From Ornatilinea apprima (lineage in GTDB: Bacteria; Chloroflexota; Anaerolineae; Anaerolineales; Anaerolineaceae): DNA of 64,000 bases. The position numbers were made by a program, and so were the translations under genes. The notes under the pieces are model-generated. The model did not search any database. It saw nothing but the letters and a program-made list of their open reading frames with translations, and was not told the origin of the DNA. The stretch lies in the NCBI RefSeq assembly GCF_001306115.1, contig NZ_LGCL01000004.1:1-64000 (forward strand), given 5' to 3'. Below are positions 40,600 through 49,900 of the stretch, in pieces. The stretch's first letter is position 1, and every line of letters begins with the position of its first letter.

Positions 40600-42225
40600 A
40601 TGACCAATTTGCTGCCTACCGGCCAGGAACGCATTGAACATCTTGAAATGGTGAATATTGTTAAACGCTTCCCCGGCGTGTTGGCCAATGATCACGTTAA
40701 CTTTGATGTCAGAGCTGGAGAGATCCACACCCTGCTGGGCGAAAACGGCGCGGGGAAAAGCACCCTGATGAAGCAGCTCTACGGCCTGTACCGCCCGGAC
40801 GAAGGCCAGATCATCATTAACGGCGTCGAACACCAGTTCCGCTCCCCGCAAGACGCGATTAATGCCGGCATCGGCATGATCCACCAGCACTTCATGCTGG
40901 TGCCAGAGCTAACCGTGCTGGAAAACGTGGCTCTGGGGTTGAAATCTTCGCGCGGATTCATGCTCGACCTGGACGTGGTGGAAAAACGCCTGATGCAGCT
41001 GGAAGAGCAGTACGGTCTGCATGTAGATCCGCAAGCCTATGTGTGGCAGCTGGCCGTGGGCGAGCAGCAGCGCGTCGAGATTCTCAAAGCGCTCTACCGC
41101 GGCGCGGCCCTGCTGATCCTCGATGAGCCGACCGCCGTGCTGACCCCGCAGGAAGTGGATGAATTCTTCGTCACCCTGCGCCAGATGGCCAAAGACGGGC
41201 ACGCGCTGATTTTTATTTCCCATAAACTGCACGAGGTGCTGGCTATCAGCCACCGCATCACCGTGCTGCGCGACGGCAAAGTTGTCAACCAGTGCTGCCC
41301 CGATGGTGTCTCGAAAACCGACCTGGCCGAGATGATGGTGGGACGCCCGGTGATCTTGCAGTATGACCGCGCACCGATACAGCGTGGCCAGACCGCTTTG
41401 CAAATCAAAGACCTGGTTGTGGGTGGAGACCGCGGCACCGACGCCCTGAAAGGTGTGTCGCTGGAGGTGCACGCGGGTGAAATTGTGGGACTGGCGGGTG
41501 TCTCGGGCAACGGGCAGCGTGAGCTGGCCGAAGCCCTGGCGGGACTGCGCCCGGTGAAGAGCGGGCAGATTCTCATCGACGGGAAAGAACTTACCCACGC
41601 TTCGCCCGCCCAGCGCATTCTGGCCGGCCAATCCTACATTCCCGAAGAGCGCATGCGCGAAGGCGCGATTAAAGACTTCAGCGTGGCCGACAACTATATT
41701 CTCGAAGACCACGGCAAGCAACCGTTTTCGCGCGGCATTTTCCTCGATTTCAACGCCATCGAGCGCGAAACCCGCACCAAAGTGGAGGAGTACAACGTTA
41801 AAACCCCTACCATCCAGACCCCGCTGAAGAGCCTTTCGGGAGGCAACATTCAAAAGCTGATTTTGGCGCGCGAGCTGAGCCGCTCCCCCAAAGTGCTGAT
41901 CGCCTCACAGCCCACCCGCGGCGTGGATATTGGCGCGACTGAATACATCCACCACCGCCTGCTCGACCAGCGCGAAGGCACTGTTAACCAGGAAAACAAG
42001 CGCGTGCTGAGCGACCGCGAATTTATTCAGCAGGAAATTCTGGACCAGCGCCACTCTGGCACGGCCACCCTGCTTATCTCTGAAGACCTGGATGAGATTC
42101 GCGCCCTGTCTGACCGCATCGCGGTCATCTTTGCCGGCGAAATTGTGGGCATCGTTGACGGGCCCACCTCCACCCCCGAACAGTTGGGATTGATGATGGC
42201 CGGGGTGCGCCCTGACCAGGATTGA
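40600..42225 (+). CDS. BMP-family ABC transporter ATP-binding protein (two NBDs)
   Basis: A 541-residue protein with two nucleotide-binding domains, as in YufO/RbsA-type ATPases. NBD1: Walker [10 protein letters not shown] (about residues 48-56), signature [10 protein letters not shown], Walker [15 protein letters not shown]2: degenerate Walker [10 protein letters not shown], signature LSGGNIQK, Walker [13 protein letters not shown]. Shortly after Walker B of NBD2 there is a ~23-residue extra segment in which [10 protein letters not shown] is echoed by [10 protein letters not shown], like a small internal duplication. GGAAGAGGA precedes the ATG. It is the last gene of the operon, and its stop is 4 bases before the DnaA-box array. 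Confidence 0.93.
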   Translation: MTNLLPTGQERIEHLEMVNIVKRFPGVLANDHVNFDVRAGEIHTLLGENGAGKSTLMKQLYGLYRPDEGQIIINGVEHQFRSPQDAINAGIGMIHQHFMLVPELTVLENVALGLKSSRGFMLDLDVVEKRLMQLEEQYGLHVDPQAYVWQLAVGEQQRVEILKALYRGAALLILDEPTAVLTPQEVDEFFVTLRQMAKDGHALIFISHKLHEVLAISHRITVLRDGKVVNQCCPDGVSKTDLAEMMVGRPVILQYDRAPIQRGQTALQIKDLVVGGDRGTDALKGVSLEVHAGEIVGLAGVSGNGQRELAEALAGLRPVKSGQILIDGKELTHASPAQRILAGQSYIPEERMREGAIKDFSVADNYILEDHGKQPFSRGIFLDFNAIERETRTKVEEYNVKTPTIQTPLKSLSGGNIQKLILARELSRSPKVLIASQPTRGVDIGATEYIHHRLLDQREGTVNQENKRVLSDREFIQQEILDQRHSGTATLLISEDLDEIRALSDRIAVIFAGEIVGIVDGPTSTPEQLGLMMAGVRPDQD

Positions 42226-42888
42226 GACTGTGGATAACTTCTTTCATTCTGTGGATAACCGGCCAGAAATTGTGTAAAACCCGGCCAGATTCGGGGAATG
42301 AATTGCGGATAAATCGTGGATAGAGCGGCGCGCGCGGTGGATAACCCGCGCGCCTTTTTTTGCGCCTTTGCGGCCCGCGCGCGGTTCGTTTGCCGACCCG
42401 CTGTTGGTTATTTCATGTTTGCGCCACGGTAAAAAAGCAGTTTCCCGGCCAGCCCTGGCCTCTGCAAAACCCGCTTTTTTTTATCCGGCAGCTGTGGATA
42501 ACTATGTCAAAATTGTGGATAACCTCACTGCGCATGTGGAAACTCTGCCGCGCAGCGCGGGAAATATCCGCATATATGCGGACATTGCAATTTTTTACCC
42601 CCCATATCTGGGGGAAACTTGGGAAAACAGCGATTCCCCACGCGCCTGCCATTTGTGGAAAAACCCGCCAAAACTGTGGATAACTTCTGCGAATCTGGTG
42701 GATAACCACCTCAGAATCTTGTGGAAAACTGACCTTTCGATGGCTAAACCTGCCCTCGCCCGTGGAAAACACAGCGCGCGAGGTGGAAAACCATCCACAA
42801 CTCGTGGAAAAAACACCGCCAGCCTGTGGATAAACTGGCGATTATCTGTGGATAACTGGTAATTTAAGTGGAAAAAATATTCGAAGAA
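42226..42888. other. Candidate chromosomal replication origin (oriC): DnaA-box array
   Basis: Seven perfect TGTGGATAA sites (complement of the TTATCCACA DnaA box) start at 42229, 42250, 42493, 42514, 42675, 42825 and 42847. Five one-mismatch sites start at 42304, 42336, 42654, 42697 and 42720, with several weaker GTGGAAAA sites. Nearly all point the same way. A perfect palindrome TCCGCATATATGCGGA lies at 42567-42582, and AT-rich runs near 42470-42482 and 42588-42597 could be unwinding elements. By chance one 9-mer is expected about 0.5 times on both strands of 64 kb. Neighbours are holA and, 15 kb away, dnaN; dnaA is not in the window. Both flanking genes run toward the array. Confidence 0.72.
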
Positions 42889-43920
42889 TCAGCCCTGGCG
42901 GTTGACCTCGCTGACCAACAGATCCAGCGCCAGGTCAAAATCCATCTGGCTGGTTTTCACCGCTTCGTCCACGTCCAGCAGGCGGTGATACACGCTCTCC
43001 AACCGCTTCATGGAGAAGCGCCGTGCCTGGGATGCCATTTTCTCAGCCACAAAACGGGCCGCGCCCAGCTCTTTTTGAATCAGGTCCAGCCCGCCGCCCT
43101 CATCCATCACCTCTCTGGCTTGCAGCAGCAGGCGAAACTGGCGCACAATCATGCCAAATACAGAGAAGGGGTCTTCCTGCTCCAGCAAGGTTTGCAGGAG
43201 GCGCATCGCGGCGCGCTCGTCACCCTGGCCCAGCGCGTCCACCAGATCAAACACGCTGGCCTGGTGCGCCGCGGAGGTGAGCAGCAGCACATCGTCTTCC
43301 TCCACCGCGCGCGCGAAATCGACATAGGTCAGCAGCTTCTCAATTTCAAGGGTGGCCACCCGCGTGTCGTTACCAATCTGGTCGGCCAGGGCCTGAGCCG
43401 CCGCCGGGTGAAACGTCCCGCCCAGTTCCACCGCTTTTTGCTGCACCCAGGCGCGCATGCCCGCGCCGGTGGGCAGGCGGAACTCGCTCACCGCCACCGA
43501 CTGCGCTGTGGAAGCAACCCACTTCATCAGCCAGTGACTGTCTTTGAGCACATCCCATACCACCGTCCACTCGCCGCCCACTTTCTTGTTGCGGTACGTA
43601 TCTTCGATCAGCAAATAGAATGCCGTGGTGGGCGGCAGGCTGTCCAGCAGGCGGGTAAAGCGCTCGCGGGCTGCCGGTGAGGTGAGGCGCGCCAGGGGAT
43701 GGGTGAGAATCACCAGGCGGCGCTCGGCCAAAAAGGGCAGCGAGCTGGCCGCCATGTGGATTTCATCTTCACTGACGCTGCGCCCGTCGAGGCGCGCCGT
43801 ATTCAGGTCCGCCATACCGGGGTCGCCCAACGACTGGGCGGCCTCATTCACTTTTTGCGCCATGGCGTAGGTATCGTCGCCGTGCAGAATGCATACCACC
43901 GGTTGGGACTGCTGCGCCAT
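42889..43920 (-). CDS. holA: DNA polymerase III subunit delta
   Basis: A 343-residue clamp-loader subunit. The N-terminal part (VCILHGDDTYAMAQKV, SLPFLAERRLVILTHP) is the delta variant of the AAA+ fold without a working P-loop. The middle holds the wrench region that opens the beta clamp, and the C-terminal collar includes FSVFGMIVRQFRLLLQAREV and MDFDLALDLLVSEV. It opens the DnaN ring for loading onto primed DNA. The ATG overlaps the stop of the DUF6391 gene (TGATG). The gene ends beside the DnaA-box array. Confidence 0.92.
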   Translation of the reverse strand: MAQQSQPVVCILHGDDTYAMAQKVNEAAQSLGDPGMADLNTARLDGRSVSEDEIHMAASSLPFLAERRLVILTHPLARLTSPAARERFTRLLDSLPPTTAFYLLIEDTYRNKKVGGEWTVVWDVLKDSHWLMKWVASTAQSVAVSEFRLPTGAGMRAWVQQKAVELGGTFHPAAAQALADQIGNDTRVATLEIEKLLTYVDFARAVEEDDVLLLTSAAHQASVFDLVDALGQGDERAAMRLLQTLLEQEDPFSVFGMIVRQFRLLLQAREVMDEGGGLDLIQKELGAARFVAEKMASQARRFSMKRLESVYHRLLDVDEAVKTSQMDFDLALDLLVSEVNRQG

Positions 43921-44462
43921 CAGGCTTGCCCTTTCCGCGATGATTGGGCTTGCTGCGTGACCACGCGGTGAACGGGAGTGCCGTTGCGCTGCAGGCGCAC
44001 AATCTCAAACACGCGCAGGTCGCCCAGGCGCGGTTCGGTGGTAACGGCGCGCTGCATTTTCGGTCCCAGCGGGTGAGCGAGCAGCAGCGCCAGGGTGGAA
44101 AGCCCCACCACCAGCGGCCAGCGCTCCAGGCTGCTTTTCACATTGCGCGTGCCCAGCATTCCCAACCAGGCCGCGCTGCCCGCCGCCAACCCGGAGACAA
44201 CAAAATTCGTCCCGCAGGTGGGGTGCACCGCCAGGCTGTACTCGCCCGCTTTCAGACGGCTGAGGGCCTCATCGACGGCTTCTTGCAGCGCGTCGGTGGA
44301 CAACGCGCCGAAAACCCAGAAACCGCGAAAATCGGAGTAGCCGGCCAGGTTGAGGCGCGGTTGTTTAAGGCTGAGAATCCGCAGCGTGGCGTGCTCCAAC
44401 GCGTGATTGCGCCGCACGGCCGTCAGCGGGTTGAATTGCAGAATGGATTTTAAGGTAGACAT
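43920..44462 (-). CDS. DUF6391 membrane protein
   Basis: A 180-residue protein. It opens FNPLTAVRRNHALEHATLRILS, the DUF6391 hallmark with HALEHAT (about residues 19-25), followed by RLNLAGYSDFRGFWVFG and HPTCGTNFVV. Two hydrophobic segments lie at about 92-107 and 120-137. The function is unknown; Anaerolineae and Cyanobacteria carry it widely. The start was set at MSTLKSILQ (44460-44462), which has GAGAGGG upstream, instead of a longer frame beginning in the spacer. It is co-transcribed with holA, with a 1-base overlap. Confidence 0.82.
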   Translation of the reverse strand: MSTLKSILQFNPLTAVRRNHALEHATLRILSLKQPRLNLAGYSDFRGFWVFGALSTDALQEAVDEALSRLKAGEYSLAVHPTCGTNFVVSGLAAGSAAWLGMLGTRNVKSSLERWPLVVGLSTLALLLAHPLGPKMQRAVTTEPRLGDLRVFEIVRLQRNGTPVHRVVTQQAQSSRKGQA

Positions 44463-44584
44463 GGAAACCCTCTCTTTGTGCTTCTGTAGTCTAATTGTAC
44501 TATCAACTAGGCCACGCGCCCAAAAAAAGAACGGGCGCAAGGCCTCGCACCACTACCGGGATTGGGGCTGCCAATCACCTTCAT

Positions 44585-44777
44585 GGGTAGGGTGGGTGAA
44601 AAGCGGAAACACCGCTTCAAAGGTAAACCAACGTCATGCCCGCCTGAAACCCACCAATGTGTTTTTTACCGGCGGGTTTCGGGCGGGGACAAATGGTTTT
44701 GATTCACAGCAGATTGTCCGCCCTCTACCCGCCCTACAAGAAATTTCCGGTCTCCGGTAAGGGCGGATGGCCGCCTG
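44585..44777. repeat. Type 1 intergenic repeat (single copy)
   Basis: Starts GGTAGGGTGGGTG, has the core CTGAAACCCACC / GGCGGGTTTCGGGCGG and ends ACCCGCCCTACAAGAAA plus a shortened type 4 end (GGTAAGGGCGGATGGCCG). It lies just upstream of the promoter of the ACT-domain gene. Confidence 0.78.
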
Positions 44778-44785
44778 AAATGCGG

Positions 44786-44814
44786 TTGCCGGCGCGCCCA
44801 ACTGCCTGTATAAT
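44786..44814 (+). promoter_or_regulatory. Promoter of the ACT / AIR-synthase / phosphatase operon
   Basis: TTGCCG (44786-44791), 17 bases, TATAAT (44809-44814). The expected start is about 44821 and the first ATG is at 44839. Confidence 0.7.
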
Positions 44815-44838
44815 CACCATCATCCCACCCCTGGACGG

Positions 44839-45231
44839 ATGACCATGCCCCTTCCGCGACTGCAAATCATGCCCCAACGCCTGGCTGTGGCGCGCCTTGA
44901 CCCCGCCGCAGACATACCCGCCTGGCTGCCACGCGAGGGCTTCCTTTCCATCACTCGCACCAGCGACGAACTCTCCATCGTCGTCGACGAGCAGGCCCTG
45001 CCCGGCCGCGTCACCGCCGAGACCGGCTGGCGCATACTGAAGGTGCTGGGACCGCTGGATTTTTCGCTGGTGGGCGTGCTGGCCTCGCTGGCCAACCCCC
45101 TGGCCGCCGCCGGGGTGAGCATTTTCGCCATCTCCACCTACGACACTGACTACCTGCTGGTGCGCGAGGCGCAGTTTGCGCTGGCGCTGGCCGCCCTGGC
45201 CGAGGCCGGGTTTGATCTGTTGCCCCTCTGA
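44839..45231 (+). CDS. ACT-domain protein
   Basis: A 130-residue protein with two ACT-like halves: LAVARLDPAADIPAWLP...FLSITRTSDELSIVVDE, and LDFSLVGVLASLANPLAAAGVSIFAISTYDTDYLLV (about residues 74-109), the latter a clear ACT core. ACT domains bind amino acids or other small ligands allosterically. There is no catalytic domain, so it is a stand-alone sensor, similar to CASTOR-like/DUF-type ACT proteins. It is first in an apparent operon with the AIR-synthase-like and phosphatase genes. Confidence 0.82.
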   Translation: MTMPLPRLQIMPQRLAVARLDPAADIPAWLPREGFLSITRTSDELSIVVDEQALPGRVTAETGWRILKVLGPLDFSLVGVLASLANPLAAAGVSIFAISTYDTDYLLVREAQFALALAALAEAGFDLLPL

Positions 45232-45244
45232 CCCCCGCGCGGGA

Positions 45245-45253
45245 TGGTACAAT
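45245..45253 (+). promoter_or_regulatory. Extended -10 promoter for the AIR-synthase-like gene
   Basis: TGGTACAAT (TG-N-TACAAT) lies 14 bases after the ACT gene stop and 30 before the next ATG. It would give this gene an internal promoter. Confidence 0.5.
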
Positions 45254-45282
45254 AACGCCAGCGATTCGAGAATCGGAGAACA

Positions 45283-46305
45283 ATGAGCCTACCCATTTTA
45301 CCCGTTGGAAAATTACCCATCTCCCTGCTCCAGCAGGTGATTAAAGAAGCCCCCCAACTGGATGAGCGCATCCTGCTGGGGCCGGGCATCGGTATGGACT
45401 GCGCCGTGATCGACCTGGGCAGCCGCTGCCTGGTGATTAAATCCGACCCCATCACCTTTGCCAGCGACCAGATCGGTTGGTACGCGGTGCAGATCAACGC
45501 CAACGACATCGCCACCACCGGCGCAGAGCCAAAATGGTTCTCCTGCACCCTGCTGCTGCCCGAAGGCAAAACCACCCCCGCGGATGTGCTCGAAATCAGC
45601 CGCCAGATCAACCAGGCCTGCCGCGATTTGGGCATCTCGGTGGTGGGCGGGCACACCGAAATCACCTACAACCTCGACCGCCCGCTGGTGCTGGGCACCC
45701 TGATCGGCGAGGTGGAAAAAGAGCGCCTGGTTACCCCGCGCGGCGCGCAGCCCGGCGACGTGGTACTGCTCACCAAGGGCGTGCCGGTAGAGGCCGTGTC
45801 CATTCTGGCGCGCGAATTTGCCGCGCCGCTGCGGGCGATATTGAGCGAAGAAGAAATCCAGACCGCCGCCGGCTACCTCACCAACCCCGGCATCGGCATC
45901 ACCCGTGACGCGCGCATCGCCATGCAGGCCGGGCGGGTGCACGCCATGCACGACCCCACCGAAGGCGGTCTGGCCGCCGCCCTGTGGGAGCTGGCCGACG
46001 CCAGCGCCACCAGCCTGGTGATTGAGCGTGAGGCGGTGCATATTCTGCCGCTGGGCGCGCGCATTTGCCAATTCTTCAAACTCGACCCGCTGGCCACTAT
46101 CGCCTCAGGCGCGCTGCTGCTCACCGCCCCCGAAGCGGACGCCTCAGCCATCATTAGCGCCCTGCAGGCCGAAGGCATTCAATGCGCCGCCATCGGGCGC
46201 GTGCACCCCGGCCCGTCTGCCGTGCATGAGATTGTGGAAGGCCGCACCACCCTGCTCAAGCGCCCGGAACGCGACGACATCGGGCGCGTCTACACCCAGG
46301 AGTAA
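45283..46305 (+). CDS. AIR-synthase-related (HypE-like) protein
   Basis: A 340-residue protein of the PurM/HypE/SelD/ThiL ATP-dependent superfamily. The N-terminal half has IGMDCAVIDLG and VQINANDIATTGAEPKWF (ATP/Mg-binding region), then VVGGHTEIT. The C-terminal half has MHDPTEGGLAAALWELA (about residues 222-238). It is most like HypE-type stand-alone proteins, but no other hyp genes are present and the C-terminal carbamoyl-accepting Cys of true HypE is absent (it ends GRVYTQE). The enzymatic role is therefore open. It is second in the ACT operon. Confidence 0.85.
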   Translation: MSLPILPVGKLPISLLQQVIKEAPQLDERILLGPGIGMDCAVIDLGSRCLVIKSDPITFASDQIGWYAVQINANDIATTGAEPKWFSCTLLLPEGKTTPADVLEISRQINQACRDLGISVVGGHTEITYNLDRPLVLGTLIGEVEKERLVTPRGAQPGDVVLLTKGVPVEAVSILAREFAAPLRAILSEEEIQTAAGYLTNPGIGITRDARIAMQAGRVHAMHDPTEGGLAAALWELADASATSLVIEREAVHILPLGARICQFFKLDPLATIASGALLLTAPEADASAIISALQAEGIQCAAIGRVHPGPSAVHEIVEGRTTLLKRPERDDIGRVYTQE

Positions 46306-46309
46306 GCGC

Positions 46310-46834
46310 ATGTCTGACTTTCCGCCTCCGGTACCGCTGCCCGCGTCCTATTGGGTCGAACCAGGCCGCTTCCTGGCCGGCGAATACCCCGCCTCGCGCT
46401 ATTTTGACGAGCAAACTCGCACCACCCTCGGCAGCCTGCTCGACGCGGGCATCACCTGTTTTATTAACCTGACCGAAGACGGCGAGCTGCCCCCCTACGA
46501 GAAAATTCTGCAAGAACAGGCTGGTTGGCGCGGCGTGGAAGTGAACACGCACCATTTTCCCATTCAAAATTACGGCCTGCCTACCCGCGCGCAGATGAAA
46601 GAGATTCTCAACGCGCTGGACGAAGCCCTTGCCAGCGGCCAGTCCGTCTACCTGCACTGCTGGGGCGGCATCGGCCGCACCGGTACCGTGGTGGGCTGCT
46701 GGCTGGTGCGCCACGGACTGAGCGGCCAGGCCGCACTGAAGCGTATTCAATCCCTGCGGCTGGCGGTCCCCGGCGGGTATGCCTCACCTGAGACGGACGC
46801 CCAGGTGGAATTTGTGGAATTCTGGAAAGAATAA
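46310..46834 (+). CDS. Dual-specificity protein phosphatase-like enzyme
   Basis: A 174-residue cysteine phosphatase. The P-loop is HCWGGIGRTG (about residues 110-119), with catalytic Cys111 and Arg117 (C-x5-R); the general acid is probably the Asp/Glu in the preceding loop. It resembles archaeal/bacterial dual-specificity phosphatases and may act on phosphotyrosine or on a small phosphorylated compound. Start: ATG 46310, 4 bases after the AIR-synthase stop, with AGGAG at the junction. A longer open frame begins far upstream inside the previous gene and is not used. Confidence 0.88.
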   Translation: MSDFPPPVPLPASYWVEPGRFLAGEYPASRYFDEQTRTTLGSLLDAGITCFINLTEDGELPPYEKILQEQAGWRGVEVNTHHFPIQNYGLPTRAQMKEILNALDEALASGQSVYLHCWGGIGRTGTVVGCWLVRHGLSGQAALKRIQSLRLAVPGGYASPETDAQVEFVEFWKE

Positions 46835-46842
46835 ACAAAAAG

Positions 46843-46873
46843 AATGCCCCCGGTCGCTTGATCCGGGGGCATT
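46843..46873. terminator. Bidirectional terminator between convergent genes
   Basis: A perfect 11-bp stem (AATGCCCCCGG / CCGGGGGCATT) with a 9-base loop. On the minus strand it is followed by CTTTTTG and would end the giant surface-protein gene. Confidence 0.85.
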
Positions 46874-46900
46874 GTGATTCATTGTACCAACAGTTTCGCG

Positions 46901-49900
46901 TTATTCTTCGATGCGCGTCTGCACAGCGCGCACCGCGCTGCGCCAGTGGTAGGTATCGGTCTTTTCATCGTAGCCCTGGCAGGTGATCAGCGTTACCCAG
47001 GGAAAGTCTTCGGATTGTAGCACCGAGAAGTTATCCGCGCTTAAGAAGCGCTGCACCTCGCGCACTTCATACACATAGCGCAGCCCGCCGTAGTGGATGA
47101 TGATCTCATCGCCCCATTTCAGCGAGGTCAGGTTGAGGAATGGACCCGGTTTGCCAAAGGCGTCGTAGACGTGCGCGGTGATGCCGGTATTGCCGGCGTG
47201 AGTGGGGAAGGCGGTATTCTCCAGGTAACCGGCGTTGCCGCCCAGCCAGTCCAGATTCCATTCACCATGCACAATCGGCACGCCCAGAATGGGCACCTTC
47301 ACGTTCAAGGCCGGAATTTCCAGCAGCAGGTCCTGGCTCTGGTCGTATTCCACCCACGGCCGCCCGCTCAAATCGGTGATTTTACCAGGGGCAAAGCCGG
47401 TCAGCGGCAGCGCTTCGGGCCAGTTCGACCAGGTTTCGGTGGCGCTGGCCGCCTCGACTTCCGTTTCTCCTTCGATCAAGCCATTGCCGTTGCGGTCTAC
47501 ATCGATAGTGGCGCGATTGTTGATCTCATGCTCGCCTTCCAGCACGCGCAAATTGAAGGTAATGGTCAGCTCGTTTTCTGCCAGCGCCGGGTCGGTGATC
47601 CCCAGGTCTGGCCCCAGGGCGCCCTCCCACACAATGCGCCCGCGCGGATAGGTAAGTGTTGGGCCTTCGTAGTAGCACCAGGTGGTGAAAGTCGCGCTGA
47701 GACTGATTGTGGGGCTGATCTCTTTAGGGTCTATGATTCCCAGAGGGTTACAAACCACACCCACATCGGTCGAGCCAGCCGGCGCGCCATCGGGAATACC
47801 GGTGCCGCTGGGCAGCCCGGAAGCCTCATACACCGCGCCAGAGGGGATGGGGTCTGAAACGCGCGCGCCGACGTTGACGATATTGGAATTGTTGATCCAC
47901 ACCATCGTCCACTGCAGGAGCGGCATGCCAAAAGAATCGTAGGTCTTGATGCCGTACGGCGGGTCAAACAGGTCCGCGCCAAAGTCCACCGGGGTGGGAT
48001 CGTTGTTATCGGTGGGGTCGCCATCGTAGTCGGGGTCGGGGTTGGCGCCGTTGTGAGAGGTATCGCTCACCGGGCTTTCAGACGGTGAAATCGCGCTGGC
48101 GGCGGCCGTGTTGTTGAACGGACCGCCGTCCGCGGGGGTTACGCGCACCACCAGGGTAATGCTTCCCTGTTCTCCAAACGCCAGGCTGTCTGTTCCGTCC
48201 AACAAGTTCGCATCGGTCCGTCCATCATAGGCGGAATTGACGGTGAAATCGTCACTGGTGAGCGATTGCACCGCAAAGGGCGACTCAGGCGGAAATACCG
48301 CCGAGAGATCGTCAGTAACCTGGATAGAACTGAGGGTTACATTGCCATAATTTCGTACCAGAATTTCAAAAGTAACATCCCACACGCCGGGGGTTATCTC
48401 TGCGGGCGAACCTGTCACGCGTTTGGCGACTCCGATCCGCGCGGTTTCTGCCAGGGTTTGCGTGTCGTCGTCGCTGCCGGTTACATCATCCCCCTCCGGC
48501 GGGGTGGCAGTCACTTCGGCGGTGTTGGTGAACGTACCCGCGTCGATATCCGCCTGGGTGAGGGTGTAGACGCCGGTGAAGGTGTCGCTGTCGCTGTCGT
48601 CCGGATCCAGGCTGGTGATGGGCCCGCCAGCGAGGGTGATGCCGCCCACTGTGTCGGCCAGGGTAATATCCGTGAGGGTTACATTGCCGGTATTGCTCAC
48701 CGTGAACGCATAACGGATCGTGTCGCCCACATCGGCGCGGTCATCCGGGGCAACCACGTCCATATTCAGCGTGCCGGTTTTTTCCAGCGTGATCGCGGGC
48801 ACATCCGTGAGCAGTTGGGTGTCATCGTCGCTGTCCGTAACCGGGCTGCCGCTCGGCGGGGTGCCGCTGACCTGGGCAGTGTTGGTAAAGGTGCCCGAAT
48901 CGATAACCTCCTGGGTAAGTGTGTAGCTGCCGGTGTAGTTGGTATTGTTGCTTGCCCCAGGCTCCAGGCTGGCAATCGGGCTGCCGGTGAGGGTAATGCC
49001 GCCCACCGTTTCCGTTACCGTCAGGTTGGTGAGGGTTACATTGCCGGTGTTGGTGACGGCAAAGACATAGGTAATGATTTCACCCTCGTCCGGCTCTCCA
49101 TCCGGGCCGTCGTTCAACGTGCCGGTTTTTTGCAGCGCAACCGAGGGGGCGGGGTCAAGGGTTTGGGTATCGCCATCGCTGTCATTGACGGTTGGGCCGC
49201 CCGGCGTGGTGCCGGTGACGGTGGCCGTGTTGGTAAACGTTCCCGCGTTCACATCCGCCTGGGTGAGGGTATAGGTGCCGGTAAAGGCGGTGCTGTTGCT
49301 GGCGCCGGGGGCCAGGGTGATCGGTCCGCCGCTCTCAGTGATTTTTGGATCACTGAGCGTGACGCCGCTGAGGGTTACATTGCCGGTATTGGTCACCGTA
49401 AAGGCATAAGTAATCGTATCGCCTGCGTCGGCGCGGCTGTTGGCGCCCAGGTTGAGCGTGCCAGTTTTGACCAGTTCAATAGAAGGTACCGGGATGATCG
49501 TCTGGGTGTCATCGTCCGCATCGGTTACATTGGGCCCGCTGGGCGGGGTGCCGGTGACCGTGGCGGTGTTGGTGAACGTCCCTGCGTCCACATTCGTCTG
49601 ATTGAGCGTGTAGCTGCCGGTAAAGGTGCTGCTGTTGCTCGCGCCGGGGGCCAGGCTGGCAATCGGACCGCCGCTGATGGATATGCCGCCCACCGTATCG
49701 GCCAGGGTAATGTTAGTGAGGGTTACGTTGCCGGTATTGGTGACCGTAAAGGCGTAGCTGATGGTGTCGCCGGGGTTGGCAATGCCATTGGGAGCCGAGG
49801 CGTTCAGGTTGAGCGTGCCGGTTTTTTGCAGGTCAATCGATGCCGCGGGCGTCAGGGTTTGGGTGTCGTTGTCGGTGTCGCTGACGATGTTGCCCACCGG

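Noticed and set aside
42300-42870. Short frames in the DnaA-box region, such as 42368-42862
   Set aside because: They consist of translated box repeats (W, G, N, K, P-rich) with no ribosome site. The DNA pattern explains them.
45283-46305. Selenide water dikinase (selD)
   Set aside because: The SelD N-terminal Cys/Sec-Gly-Cys region is missing, and the overall pattern is closer to HypE-like AIR synthases.
47396-47410. LPLTG as an ordinary cell-wall anchor signal
   Set aside because: The hydrophobic segment and basic tail that should follow are absent; a sortase fold follows instead.
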